A DNA stretch of 64,000 bases. It comes from Parasponia andersonii (lineage: Eukaryota; Streptophyta; Magnoliopsida; Rosales; Cannabaceae). The stretch lies in assembly GCA_002914805.1 (NCBI GenBank), contig JXTB01000039.1, forward strand, positions 1,278,473-1,342,472, given 5' to 3'. Shown piece by piece: positions 12,241 through 25,269 of the stretch (within the stretch, counting starts at the first letter, position 1; each line of letters starts with the position of its first letter). A program made the position numbers and the translations under genes. The notes beneath the pieces were generated by a model. That model worked only from the letters and a program-made list of their open reading frames with translations. It did not search any database and was not told the DNA's origin.

Positions 12241-14099
12241 ATATATATATATATATATCCATGTTTATAAAAATAATTGGATGAGTGGTTCTAAATGAAT
12301 TAGAAAGTTTCAGTTATTTTTGACTAAGGTAATTATTGTCGTTTCACAATACAATTATCAGGCTTTTAGTATTGTTCCAATAATATATTTATTTTTATAA
12401 GGAAAATTAAAATTCAGATCTCCTTGTTATAATTATATATTGTTATTAAGATTAGGAAACAAGTTGTTAAAAAACACCGCCGACTCTAAAAATGTTAAGT
12501 CTGCCCCACTTGGTAACTTGTATTAAATATGTATTATATCATTCACATTTTTAAATTCCAGTGTCTTAAGAGACTATAAGACAATTTAATCGATTGTTAT
12601 CAAAAAGGAAATAGCGAAAGTATTTTTATTATTAGTTTATCTGTGTGTTTACTTACAAAATCGAGAAACTAATTTTAGTGAATCGGTAGATCGGACATAA
12701 CTAAAATGGAAAACTACGCTATATTATTTGTTTATGTCAAAATTGTAACACCGCATGAACCAAAAAAAAAAAAAAAAAAGGGTTGATGACTCCCCTTACA
12801 TCTAAAAGAGTTTTAAAGATTAGTGGAATTTTCACCAGCTAGCTATGTTATTTTTTTAAAATTTAATAAATAATGTGCCATTTTAACTGAAAAGGTTTAA
12901 ATTAAATGAAAATTTACTGGTCCATAGTAAATTTAGTTTTAACCGAATGTAGCTAAAAGAATGGGTGTCTGTGCAATCCTTTTGAATTCTACGGTGTATT
13001 AATTGTAAACATCATTGGTTCATTAGTGTCAGTGCAATTTTGTTACGGAAAAAAATAATGCGACACCAAAATTTTGTAATAAAAATTTCAAATAATATGA
13101 CATACATTTGAACTATTTCTTACTTTAAAATGGAACCAACATTTAAAATTAACTAATATTTAAAATTATGTGACTAAAAATAATACTAAATCATTCCTTA
13201 TTTTAAAATGAGATTATCATTTAAAATTATATAGATAAAAATAATGCTATTTTTGCAAGATTTTGTGTTCTAATGTGAAACATATTTATGTGCTAGATAA
13301 AACTAGAAATTTTTTTTTCCCCTTTTTCTATTACGATTTTTTTGGTTATGTATAGATAAAAGACACTAATTAAGTAAATATTTTTTTTATCTATATATAT
13401 ATATGTATCATTTTGATGAATAAAAATTTAACGTGTATATTATTTTATAATAAAACATAAGAGAGAAATAATATTAATGATACGTGTATTTTTATGTATT
13501 TTATTATAATGATATTCGTATTTTTATATATTTCATTATAATCGTTGGATCACTTTTAAATGATGATCGAATGAATAAAAAAAATAATTATATATAAGTA
13601 AAATACTACTGAATGGATGGACGATCTTTGTAAATGTTCCTTAATTTGGACTAATTACTTCCGTAACGAGCATTTTGACAGATTGAGCAAAATTTAAAAA
13701 GTCTTAATAGTTCAATAATAATACAGGCTAGGCGAGGCTTTATCTTAATCTTATAACCCTAACAACTCATATTACTAATTACGGCGGCAGTGTTCACCTC
13801 ACCTACCCGCAAAAAGATAAACAAGTTAAATAAATAAATAAATAACTTATAACCCTGAAAAAAAGGACGCAAATTTCAACACTAAAACGCGCTTATCAAT
13901 TAATAAAAAAAAAGAAGAAGAAGGAAGCATATGGATAATAACAAATCCAAAAAAAGCTGGCAATTGGCGGAGCCGGTAAACTTTTCCATTTAAAAAATAA
14001 ATAAAAGAGTCAAAGAGTGGTCAAAACTGTGTCGTTTTGTCCAAGCAGGCAAATTTTCCTCGTGCTGTCTGACCGGCTATATCCAGTCAAAAAAAAAAT
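12241..14099. other. Gene-free interval upstream of the invertase
   Basis: Apart from MITE copy 3 nothing is recognisable. The last several hundred bases are presumably the invertase promoter region. Confidence 0.45.
13376..13612 (+). mobile_element. MITE family A, copy 3 (degenerate)
   Basis: Weaker match with the same order of blocks: a GTATCATTTTGATGAATAAAA region, a TAATGATACGTGTA region and a GTTGGATCACTTTTAAATGA palindrome half. Both terminal repeats are decayed, making this the oldest-looking copy here. Confidence 0.55.
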
Positions 14100-14182
14100 C
14101 CTCCCTCTCCGCTGCAGTTGGATGTGTCATTGAGTTCGTATGTCTTGTCCTCTCTCTCTCTCTCTTACCCAAAAACTCTCAC

Positions 14183-14190
14183 TATAAATA
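14183..14190 (+). promoter_or_regulatory. Putative TATA box of the invertase gene
   Basis: TATAAATA lies about 750 bp upstream of the start codon and just before a pyrimidine-rich, (CT)n-containing stretch typical of plant 5' leaders. Transcription would start near 14215-14225 if this is used. No transcript evidence is available here. Confidence 0.5.
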
Positions 14191-14234
14191 GAAACTCTTG
14201 TACTCATGGCTCTTTTTTTTTTTTTTTCCCCCCT

Positions 14235-14235
14235 C

Positions 14236-14273
<38 letters not shown>
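14235..14273 (+). repeat. (CT)n(TA)n compound microsatellite in the 5' leader
   Basis: About ten CT units run into about ten TA units. It lies in the predicted 5' untranslated region, so its length may vary between alleles. Confidence 0.85.
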
Positions 14274-14274
<1 letters not shown>

Positions 14275-14933
14275 TGTCCCAACGCCGTCCTTTTTTCGGC
14301 GAAGCCGGCCATTACCGTCCGATCATCTCGCCGGAGAATCTCCTCCTGTTTTTTTTCTTTTTTTTGTTTCCCCTTCTTCTTCGCCATTTTCGCTCTCCCT
14401 GAGGTTGAAGCTGTTAAGAGCCTCTTATTTTCTTATTCTTGTTATTACTTTTTTGTCCCCTCTTTTAATTTTTTTCTTTCAATCTGATCCTGTTATTATT
14501 TTCTACGGAAAAACCACACAGATCTACTTTTTCTGGTCTAAAGATTTAAGATTTTTTTTTTTTTGGCTCATAATAGGCTGCTAGATTTTTCCCGGGGCTA
14601 GTTTCTTCCTTAGATAATGCCTTCTTCTCCCCCCCCAAAAAAAAAAATTCAGATTTTTCTGAAAATTTTCTTACAGATTTACCAGAATCAATCAGTTAAT
14701 TAGTTAATTTTTTTTTTTTTTAATTTTAACGCTACTATTTTTTGTTTTTATCTGTTTAGAGTCTAGAGTTGACTTTGGAAATTACTCAAAAGTGTCTTCA
14801 AAGTGACCCTGTTAGAGATGTTAATTTTTTTTTAATTGCAGTAAAAAATGAAATATTAAGTCCTAATCAAATTTTAATTAATTTAATTTATTTGGTTGTT
14901 GTGGTTGCTTATTGATTTATATGTGTACATGTA

Positions 14934-17900
14934 ATGAAAATGGCTTCAGATATCTGTATTGAAGAAATCCTTGGGAGAGCCATGGATGGAGGCAACAGAG
15001 AAACAACGGGGCTTAGAAACGTGAGCTCTCATTGCTCCATCTCCGACATGGATGACTATGACCTCTCCAGGCTTCTTGACAAGCCGAGGCTCAACATTGA
15101 GAGGAAGAGGTCCTTTGATGAGAGGTCACTCAGCGAGCTCTCTATTGGTCTCGGCCGAGCTGGGTTGGACAACTTGGAGAGCAGCTACTCCCCCGCGGGC
15201 CGCTCCGGTTTCGACACCCCGGCTTCCTCTGCTCGCAACTCGTTTGAGCCGCATCCAATGGTTGCCGAGGCGTGGGATGCGCTCCGCCGGTCTCTGGTCT
15301 ACTTTCGCGGTCAACCGGTTGGCACCATTGCTGCCATTGATCATGCTTCAGAGGAAGTTTTGAACTATGATCAGGTGACCCTTTGATCCAATCTTTCGAA
15401 ATATTGTTTGACTTGAGAACAAAAGAGGTTGAGTCGTGTAGTAAGTAGATCGGGTGGAAGGTTTTAACATAAGAGTTTATAGCAATAGATTTTATAATAC
15501 ATAGTTATGTGGGCATAGACTTGTGAGAATCCTTTAAAGATCTGATAATTTAATATCTTATGACTGCTTGAATTTTATTGTTTGAACTTTAAAGACAGAT
15601 CATACTTTATAATATCATATTTGGCTTTTTGCATTTAATCTAAGTTACCTTAAGTTTTCACATTATAATGGTGCTTGCATGATGGGAAATCTGAGATTTA
15701 GGCGATAGTGACATTAAGAAAGTGCACAAAGTCTGTGTCTTTACGAAAATTGTTGTTCTTTAGGTTTTCGTACGTGATTTTGTACCAAGTGCTCTGGCTT
15801 TTCTAATGAATGGCGAACCAGAAATAGTGAAGAACTTCCTGCTGAAGACGCTGCAGCTTCAAGGGTGGGAGAAAAGAATAGATCGGTTCAAGCTTGGGGA
15901 AGGTGCTATGCCGGCTAGCTTTAAAGTTCTTCATGATCCTGTTCGAAAAACAGATACCATTGCTGCAGATTTCGGTGAGAGTGCAATTGGAAGAGTTGCT
16001 CCTGTTGACTCTGGTTTCTGGTGGATTATTCTGCTTCGTGCCTACACAAAGTCAACAGGGGATTTATCTTTGGCAGAAACACCAGAGTGTCAAAAGGGAA
16101 TGAGGCTTATATTGACTCTCTGCCTGTCAGAGGGTTTTGATACTTTCCCAACCTTGCTTTGTGCTGATGGATGCTCAATGATCGATCGAAGAATGGTAAG
16201 ATCTCTTAGGCTTTTCATGCTTTAGCAGCTTTTCTGTAAATCCAAACCATACTCTTTATGGCATGTTAATCAATCTGTTGTCACCCAACCACCTACTCAT
16301 TTCAGGGCAGAAGTTATTTGATGTTTCAGTGCCCACTTACTTCAGTTTTCCTATTTAATTTATGCAACTGAAAGTAGCTTGAGTAGCACTGAGGTGATAG
16401 GGCTCCACTGTTAACATTCATTTTGTTTAGTGCTGAATGAAATTTATTTCAAACTTAAAGCAAGAAATTTTTTTCAAATGTATAATGATTTATTTCAAAT
16501 CTCGCAGCAGGTTTGCTAAAAGGGCAAAATGCATATCTCTAGAAAATCCTATGTTCTTTCCTTGCAAGATTAGGTGCCTTTTCTTGTTTTGTTTTGTTTT
16601 TTAGTTTATATTTTCTTCTTCTTTTCCATATAATTTTATCTTTTTAATTTTTATTTTTGTTTTTCTGTTTCTTTTTTCTTTTTGAATGTTTGATTCTTGG
16701 CACTTGGGAGGATCAATTTTATTATAAAAAGATGATACGATAATTTCAAATTTCACAAAGTTTTGACCGTTTGATGCTTGGTTAATTTGATTATAGCAAT
16801 AGTCTTGGCTTAGGTTATCTATATTTGACTTTAGTTTTAGCAATTTAAGTAATGGGGAATATAAGAGTCCATTACATATCCTATCATATTAGGATTAAGC
16901 ATCTAAAAATGGCCGGTCTTTGTAAGAGATCTATAAATGACTTTCGTTAAGGGACTTTTTGGTAGTTTTTCTTTTCTTTGTGAGATTTTTAAGCAATAGT
17001 TTTGTACGAGATTCCTAGACAAGCGGCTGATGGTTTCTGGTGAGATTCCTAGAATACATATCTAAATATTCTTGGGGTAGGATCTTTTCTATTTCTTGGT
17101 CATCTTATTAGAAGCAGTGCTTGGTGAGATTCCTAAAATCATTTTGTTTGAATCTAATCAACTTTCAACCATAACTTTGCAGGTTCATATATCAGCAACT
17201 CTCTACATATCTCTTTCTAAATATTGATGCTACTTCACAAACCAATAACCCTTTACACTTTATCACTAAGGTCTAACCATTATTCCTAAAACAATCTATT
17301 TGTGGGGCTTGAAAACCATTTCCTGAATATCTGAATTTGTTTTTTCTTCCAATTATGCCATGAACATGCTACAGCTCTTTAAAGTTTATGGATTGAAATA
17401 CCTGATTTATCATTCAATTTCATAGATTTAAGTTATAAATTAATAGTTCAAATGTACGTGTCAAACAACTGTTGTACATGAACTTTAAGGTTGGGATAAA
17501 TTAGAGACTTTTATGGGTGTGTGACTGGAATTTCTTACTGTTCAATTTCCTGTTTGGGTACCATGTTGGTGGATGAAGCGACCTTGTCTATGGAAGCTAT
17601 CTGTTTGTAGATTTTTGTTTTGTTTTGTTTTTTTTTTTTAATTTATTGTTTTTTTGTTTTTTGGGTTCATCCTTTACCTTTGCATTTGTTGAATTTTTGC
17701 GACAATTTTTCAATAGAAGTTTGAAAAGATTTAACCCTTTCTTGTCTTGTTACAAAATCGAATCTCTTGTATACTCTGTAAAACCATGAAACTGTCACAT
17801 TTTATCAATAAATCAATACATTTTGAATGTTTTTTTTTTTTTTTTTTTTTAAAGACATGCTTCTTAAGTTGCTTCTACTGGTTTCAACAAATTCACTTTT

Positions 17901-20794
17901 CATTTTCATTATGAGTTTTGAGTTCACCCAATGGTGGTTTAAGTAAAACATCTTTTTCTTGTTTTACAACTTTTTTTGTGTTGTGCTTCATGTTGGAAGG
18001 CCAACGACATTGATTAGGCATGTTTTGTGAAACTTTGGTTTTCTCCTTTAAGTATATGTTTCTGCTTTGTGAAAGTTTACAGATTTGGTGTTTCTTTGAA
18101 TGGAAGTTTTTTTTTTTATTGATTTTGTTAAAGTATTTAAAACAAGGATAAAGATATGGGATATGATTATACACTGGTCCCAAAATGACTGAAGTGGATA
18201 AGATTCTTTCAACTGCCAAATTAATGAACTAAATTTTTTCATACCGCTTTCCTATTCTGAAATACATTTCGAGAGTGTTTGTCTAAAAGATGTGGGACAG
18301 AAAGGAACATATGCTTTTCCAAAGAGTACAATTTTTATTTTTTTATATTTTATTTTTATTTTTATTTCATTTTCTGCTTGGATTTTCCAAGAAGTAGTTG
18401 ATGGTTAATAAGGCTGTAAGATTAAGACTTGTTTAGGGTTCAGGGTTTTCTAGTGAGCTTCCTGGGTTTACTGTTCCCAAAAACTCTCCTTCTATTCCTT
18501 AACTTTGAATCGAGAAATAAATTGATGGTTGCATTATCAGGAAGAGCTCTATTTTAGTTGCACTTGTTTTATTTTTTTATTATCTTTATGGAGTATGCCC
18601 TGTCTTCACTCTTCTATGTTACTTCACGAATATCACTTATTCAAAGTTTTGATTTATATTTTTCAGGGTATTTATGGTTATCCTATTGAAATTCAAGCTC
18701 TTTTCTTTATGGCATTGAGATGTGCTCTGCAAATGCTAAAACATGATGCAGAAGGAAAAGAATGTATAGAGCGAATTGATAAGCGTTTACATGCTTTAAG
18801 TTATCACATGCGAAGTTACTTCTGGCTTGATTTCCAACAACTAAATGACATATATCGTTACAAGACAGAGGAGTACTCGCACACAGCAGTTAATAAATTT
18901 AATGTGATTCCTGACTCAATCCCGGATTGGGTATTTGAGTTTATGCCAACACGTGGTGGCTACTTTATTGGTAATGTCAGTCCAGCAAGGATGGATTTTC
19001 GATGGTTCTGTTTGGGTAACTGTGTTGCAATTCTATCTTCTCTTGCTACTCCAGAGCAATCAATTGCTATCATGGATCTAATTGAATCTCGCTGGGAGGA
19101 GTTAGTTGGAGAAATGCCTTTGAAAATATCCTATCCTGCAATTGAAAGTCATGAGTGGCGGATTGTAACCGGTTGTGATCCGAAGAATACCAGATGGAGT
19201 TACCACAATGGAGGATCTTGGCCAGGTTTCACCCTGTTCTTTTCAGTAACTGCATGCTATTTCTTTGAATTTGTTATAGAATGTTTATAATTGTCATGCT
19301 GTGAGGAAAATTTATTTTATCACCGCATTATGGATAGGATAATGGATGATGCATTGATTTCTAAATGTGATAATTAGAACTGGGTTGTAAGTCAGCATAT
19401 CTATGGAACTGAGTCTCAAATGCTTACCACCAATGACTTTTTAAGTTTGTCATGGTCATTCACGTCAAAAGGGGTTACTTCTTCAAAATATTATTTGGTG
19501 GAAATCATTTTCTTTCAGAATGCAAAGCCCGTCAATTGGGATACCAGTTACAATGCATTTAAGTATACTTGACTGAAACATGGCCGTAACTCAAACACTG
19601 TTTCATTTCAATAACATCCACCGAAAGCATTTGTCTCTGATGCTATCTAAATTTCACCGGCTAGCAACAAGTAGGAACCAAGGTAAACATAGGGCTTTTC
19701 TTCTGACCTTTTCAACATGGGCCATCTGTTTTAAGGTTCACCGTATAGAGGAACTCATTCTTAGAAATCATGTTTATCTCTAGCTCTTCATTGTTGTGTT
19801 GTTAAAATTTGTGGATGTATCCTGCTGAAAGGTTGCATACATATTTATTTGTGTTGGGCCAAGCAGATTAAAGAAAAAAATAAGATGAATAACAGGTAAT
19901 GGCTGGTGCAGTGCTATAGGAACCTTGATGGACTATGGCTTATGTTTTTCTCTGGTTAGGTTTTAGATTTACATCTTCTATTAGGTCGAAAACAGTTTGC
20001 AACTAATTCACGCCTTTAATCCCCCTTTTTAATTTCATCTTGTATTTCATTGTTGTTCATTTGTTTCAGGAGTAGTCTACCACATCTTAGGGCAAGATAC
20101 ATTTAAGTTTATATTTCTAGATAGTGGGCTCTTCTTCTTAAACAACATTATCAGCACACAACTTTGATATTAGTTAATCATAATACTCGATCCCTGTAGC
20201 TATAATTGGATTAAAACACAAAGACCAGTACCCTATACCTGTACTAGAATTATAAACCTCCTCCTTTACTTCTTATCTCACTACTTATATTTTATTTTAT
20301 TTTTTTCCTGTTCACTTTGTAGTGCTTGTCAAGTGTTAACTACTTGGGTTGTTATGTTATCGTATTTCGTCCTGGAATTGTAGAATCCAGAAGTATCACT
20401 GACTTCCATAGCAATATGTTTCAGAGTAGAAATTTCGAATATGTATATTATAATCATGACCTTTTCAGCAATATTCTCTCTTTTCATCTCGAGTGCAGTT
20501 CTATTGTGGCTTCTAACAGCTGCTTGCATAAAAACGGGACGACCACAAATTGCAAGACGAGCTATTGAGCTTGCTGAGAGTCGTTTACTAAAGGATAGCT
20601 GGCCAGAATATTACGATGGAAAGCTTGGTAGATATATTGGAAAACAGGCAAGGAAATACCAAACATGGTCGATTGCAGGATATTTGGTGGCAAAGATGAT
20701 GCTTGAGGATCCTTCTCACTTGGGAATGATCTCCTTAGAAGAGGACAAGCAGACGAAGCCAATTATTAAGAGATCGTCGTCTTGGCCTTTCTGA
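14934..20794 (+). CDS. Cytosolic alkaline/neutral invertase (GH100), complete
   Basis: Hydrolyses sucrose to glucose and fructose in the cytosol. Four exons join in phase: 14934-15374, 15764-16195, 18667-19225 and 20499-20794, all with GT-AG introns, giving 575 residues (573 if the second Met at 14940 is used). The family is usually 550-575. An N-terminal regulatory region has [11 protein letters not shown] and [12 protein letters not shown]. The GH100 core carries [20 protein letters not shown], the presumed catalytic acid Asp229 in APVDSGFWW, the presumed nucleophile Glu454 in HEWRIVTG, and GGSWPVLLW across the last junction. The tail IKRSSSWPF matches the region of the 14-3-3 site known in Arabidopsis CINV1. 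No transit peptide is seen, so it belongs to the cytosolic beta clade; of the Arabidopsis members I recall, the N terminus looks closest to AT4G34860. No break is seen. Which of the two Met codons is used is undecided. Confidence 0.96.
16196..18666 (+). other. Invertase intron 2 (2.47 kb)
   Basis: Large AT-rich intron with GTAAG donor and TTTTTCAG acceptor. Minus-strand frames of 80-108 codons in it are A/T-driven and show no motif. A short GAGATTCCTA motif recurs near 17004, 17041 and 17123. I see no transposon with clear ends. Confidence 0.8.
19226..20498 (+). other. Invertase intron 3 (1.27 kb)
   Basis: Splits a Val codon after its first base (phase 1), a position I recall as shared by cytosolic neutral invertases. 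No recognisable element inside. Confidence 0.8.
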
Positions 20795-20911
20795 AAAACT
20801 CGAGGCAGTCGAAAAATCTCAAAAGTGGGCGGTGAGCAATGTTTTTCAATACAAGACTATTCTTTAGTGGTTTGTGTACAACATCTGCTGAGACGACCGT
20901 TTTGCTCTTCA

Positions 20912-20917
20912 AATAAA
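20912..20917 (+). terminator. Putative polyadenylation signal of the invertase
   Basis: AATAAA lies 118 bases after the TGA, a plausible near-upstream element for cleavage near 20930-20950. Confidence 0.45.
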
Positions 20918-20949
20918 AGATATTCGAGATAACCTTTGATTATTTTATG

Positions 20950-22050
20950 TTTAAAACCGTGGCAGGCAGCAATCTGCAAATGGGCATTTTTTGCCTAATA
21001 ATTAATGTTCTTAGCTTGACTTTGCTTTGATACGGAAAAAACTGATTTTATTGAATGGACTTTTGGTTTAATTTTGCGCTCACTTAATTTCTTTTGCAGC
21101 TCATCACTTCATAAGACAGTCTTAAAAGATATCATGAGTGATGATAATAATCCTTGGTCTTTGGACCAAGATTTAAAATTAGTCTTGAAATAACTCGTCC
21201 ATATGTTGTTTAAGTTGGTTTCCCTTTAATTAATTTACGCGGATTCATATGGGCCTGAAATCCAATTTTTGATTCTTCTATAAAAGAAAAAGACATTATA
21301 ATTATTATAAAAATGAATGATTATGTGGAATTCCTCTCAACGAACGCTGTGAAAAATGGAACAGTCAAGTGATTTGTGTCTTTCATTGGATTAAGGGATG
21401 TGTGACTTTTTTTCTTTTTCTTTTATTTTTTTATCATTTTGTTTTTCTTGGACTTACGGGGTAAGTTGTTTATATCTTTCAATAATGACGAGGTTTGGTT
21501 TCCCGTTAAAAAAGTTTGTTCTTAAATTTCAAAGAATGTAATAATTGAAAAGTAATGGGAAGAGTTTGTATTGTAGTCGTTACAAAAGAATTTTCCCATG
21601 TGAATAATATGTAGTCTAGAAAAAAGAAAAAACATCACATGCTGGCATTAAGTGGCTCTTGTATTGGTTTCAAGTTCTACGGTAATTAGTAGAAGACTGC
21701 TTTACAGTTAAAATAACACGGTGCTTTTGATTTTTGAGCCAAGAGGGAAGGGTGGGCGGGTGTTTGTTGGAAGGCCATATTATTCCTACCAAACATACAT
21801 ACATCGGCTCGTGCATACCAAATATATGCATCTCATAACATGATTTCAAAACAAAATGAGTTTTGGCACACTTGTATTGTGTTACATATATATAACATCT
21901 ATAAGTAATTCCAAGAGTTCTTGGCTCTGTAATCATAAATAATTATTCTTTTATGAGATTTTTCACATACAGAGATATTTATTAAGTCAAAAGCATTGTA
22001 TAAAACCGTAATAAAAAATTATAGACAATTAGTGATATTAATTGGGTCAT
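20950..22050. other. Intergenic, nothing recognised
   Basis: AT-rich with short chance frames. It separates the invertase 3' end from the minisatellite block. Confidence 0.45.
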
Positions 22051-22079
22051 GTTATGCTGATCCAAATATATTTAACTAC

Positions 22080-22460
22080 GCTATATTTGTGCCTATGTCC
22101 GTATCCGTGCTCATTATCGTATTTATCTATTTTCGTGTATAATTGTTTTCATTTAAAATATTATATTTTAATCGTGTCTAATGATTCTAATCGTGCTCGA
22201 TCTAGATATTGTACTATTTTTGTGCCTAATTGTAAGTGTTCAATATTGTGTAATTTCTGTGCTTAATCATATTCGTTTCTAGTACTATACTATTTTCATT
22301 TTTAATTATACCTGCTTTAGGTATTATGTTATTTTTGCGCATAATCGTGCTTATTTCTAATATTATCTTGTTGTGTCTAACCATGCCCATATTTTATACC
22401 ATGTGATTTTTATGCCTAATTATTTTTTTTATTTTTTTGCCGTAATCGTGCTCATTATTG
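22080..22460 (+). repeat. Diverged ~38-bp minisatellite, block 1
   Basis: A TGTGCCTAAT-like motif recurs at about 22221, 22258, 22297, 22335, 22372 and 22411, a steady 37-39 base period, with looser copies upstream near 22089, 22134 and 22173 and downstream near 22445. Units also share a following TCGTGCT and an upstream TACTATTTT. The array is diverged, so it is old. Reading frames of 69-74 codons here are repeat artefacts. Confidence 0.7.
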
Positions 22461-23034
22461 ATTTTTTTTTCTTCAAATTTAGTTGTTTTAATACTATTAG
22501 TACATATTTATCTTTAAGTAACTATGAATTATTAATCATTAATTGCTATATAATAAAAATAAATTATTTGAAAATTTTTTAATTTTTATATAAAAACAAA
22601 TCTAATTGAAATATTACAAATATATTTGAGAATAGTTTTTTAATTTAAATTTATAAAATTTAAGTACATCCCAACTAGATTGACGCCAACTCAAACTATA
22701 TCAAAATGCATAATGTTATAATTGGCACTTACTTAAACTATATTTTTCTTTCTTGACTTTTTAAGAGCTTTCTATTAGAGGGGAGTTTTGTCCTTAGAGT
22801 CTTAATATTTTTAAACTCTTTGGTAACTTATAAAATTTTGACTTTTTCTTTTCTTTTACTAATTTAGAAATTGACATAATATTAATGAATAAATTATTTT
22901 TTCTTAAAAACTATTTTATTTAATTTTTTTCTAATTTTGTTTACATTTATTATATTAAAATTATACTAAAAAATTTTATCTAAGTTTAATATAAGTATAT
23001 TTTTTTACAAATTAATTATTTTTTTTAATCGTAT

Positions 23035-23320
23035 CTATTATGCATATTATTCGTGCTATGTGTTGTGTTTATGCCCGTGTCTGTACCATATCAACCTGAA
23101 GATAGTACTAATTATGATGTGTCATGTTTGTGCTTGTGTTCATATTTAAGTTTTGCTAGCTTAGATATAGTTACTGACCATATCATATTAGGCATAATTA
23201 CTAATTGTGTTATGTCCTTACTTCTAATTTTATCGACTTTAATGATATCGTACTTGTGCGGATCAATTAGTGTGCCTGTTTTTATGTCTCTGTAGACAAC
23301 TTAGCTAGGTATAATTTCTA
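23035..23320 (+). repeat. Diverged minisatellite, block 2
   Basis: Looser repeats of TGTGTTTATGCCCGTGTC, TGTGCTTGTGTTC and TAGTGTGCCTG resemble block 1, from which it is separated by about 570 bp of A/T-rich DNA. It is probably the same array split by an insertion. Confidence 0.45.
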
Positions 23321-25269
23321 ATATAATTGAATAGCATTAATGTTACGAAAATTCAGAACCCAATTAGACTGCAAGTGGGCAGGCCACTAGGCTCCAAGCC
23401 TATTTGTGCAATCCAATCCCTGGACAAAGGAAAGGAAGCAATAGGCGCGGGCTACCCTATTGCCCAGTTTTCCTTGTTGAAATTGGCAAACGTTTAGCAG
23501 TATCAACTTTCAAAAGTCAACATATGCATAGTGCTTGCTAAAACTAGCCTTGGGATCAAATAGGCTCATCAAAGTCCAATAGGTCAATCAAATGATCCAC
23601 TCAACGCTTTGCATTAATTAGTTGTTGCCTATAAATCTTGATATTATTCGAGTAAATGCCCAAGACTACACGAGAGTCCATGTATAAAAATTATAAGAGG
23701 CTTATAATTATTCCTTAATTTTAGCAAAACGAAAAACTTATGACAAAAATTCACCTCTCTATGACATAAGTTCACCTCTCTATGTCTAATTATAATTATT
23801 AGGTGTCCCTCAGCTGTCTATCTTTTTAATTATATTTTTCTTTTTTTGGTTAGAATTAAACTGAAATTTCATTAATGAAATATTTATTCATCAAATTATA
23901 ATCAAATTATGAATAATTGACGAAATCATTGTATTAGACTAACGATCAATAATAAAACCCAATAAGGGTATAAGCGGAGCTTTACGAGAGAAATATACTT
24001 GCTCTTCAAAATCATCTTCCGCCTTTTTGATTGATACTGTGATAAAATTTTTATAGGATTGAATATTAGACCGCATAAAATGATTTAAATATGGATATAT
24101 AGTTAAAGTCTCAAATATAGAAGATAAAAATATTTTTCTCGGTGAGTACCGGTGTTTCCAACATACTTAACTTGTGAAAATGATTAAAAATTAAATGGTA
24201 CTTTGCAATCATTAGTAAAGTACTCTGTTTCAAATAAACAAGCCCAGAAAATAACTCTCAGGCAAAAATATCGTTCTCTATATTGTGGATATATATTGCA
24301 TATGAAAGCTGTAGAGTTCTTGTACTTTGCCTCTTTAATCAAAACAAATGAACACATAACAATGTATAGCATCTTTCACATCTGAGCACAAAATGAGGGC
24401 CATATTGTAAGTAGGAGAAAGTGGCAAGAAAAAAGAAGTGAAATCCAATAGTACTAGAGTTCACTCAATTTCTAACAGCACAAATAGATCCTTGATTGAA
24501 TAGATAGATACCCAGCTGCGGAAAGCAGTAACTAAGAAGGCAAGGACAATGAAGTAAGAATTTCAAATCTGAATTTTGTACTCCGTTGTGTCATAAATTA
24601 TTTTGGTACTTGAAATCTGAAATGTAGCACACTGAACGCATCGAACTTGATCTATACATTGTTCGTGAGAACTTGATATGAGACGTGTGTGTTCACAGTA
24701 CCAAACTACAGATATACTAATTATAACCAAAGTTATCATTATTCGTGACAGACTAAGAGTTGAGAAACTCTCTACACTCATGAGTTGGAGGGGAATGCTA
24801 GAGAATACGATCAGTTACTATTAATTAGTTGTTGTAACTGGTCAGGGAGTTAATTAGTTATACACGTGTACCAGGGCTAATGGTTCTGTTACGTTCCTGT
24901 TAAGAAGCTATACAGTGTATTTAAAGCTTGTAATAACAACTACACACTAAAATAAAAATAAAAAAAAATATTGTAACTTACATGTACAAATAGAGGCCTC
25001 GAAAGTGTATTTGATGATAATCAATAAGAAGAAAATCGAACAATAAAAATATAGACGATCTTATAAATCATTTCATACATGTAGCCCGAATTTATTCCAT
25101 AACACAAACAGAAACGGGGAGATGTCTAATAGAAGACAATATTCAAATACCATTTGAATAATATTGTCCTTAATTATTATCTCTCTATATCATTCCAAGG
25201 CAGAAAGAATAATAAATGCATTCAGTTTGCAAATAAACAATATCTGTTGATGTATAAAATATTGAATAT
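23321..25269. other. Intergenic, nothing recognised
   Basis: Contains a moderately GC-rich patch near 23360-23480 without a coding pattern. The rest is AT-rich and would include the 3' flank of the GASA gene. Confidence 0.4.

Noticed and set aside
14127-14584. Several frames of 86-128 codons on both strands around the (CT)n(TA)n tract
   Set aside because: Low-complexity Phe/Ser or Arg/Glu runs created by pyrimidine-rich leader DNA.
15052-15363. 103-codon + frame and 72-codon - frame within invertase exon 1
   Set aside because: Shadow frames of a GC-rich coding exon; the true frame matches GH100 invertases throughout.
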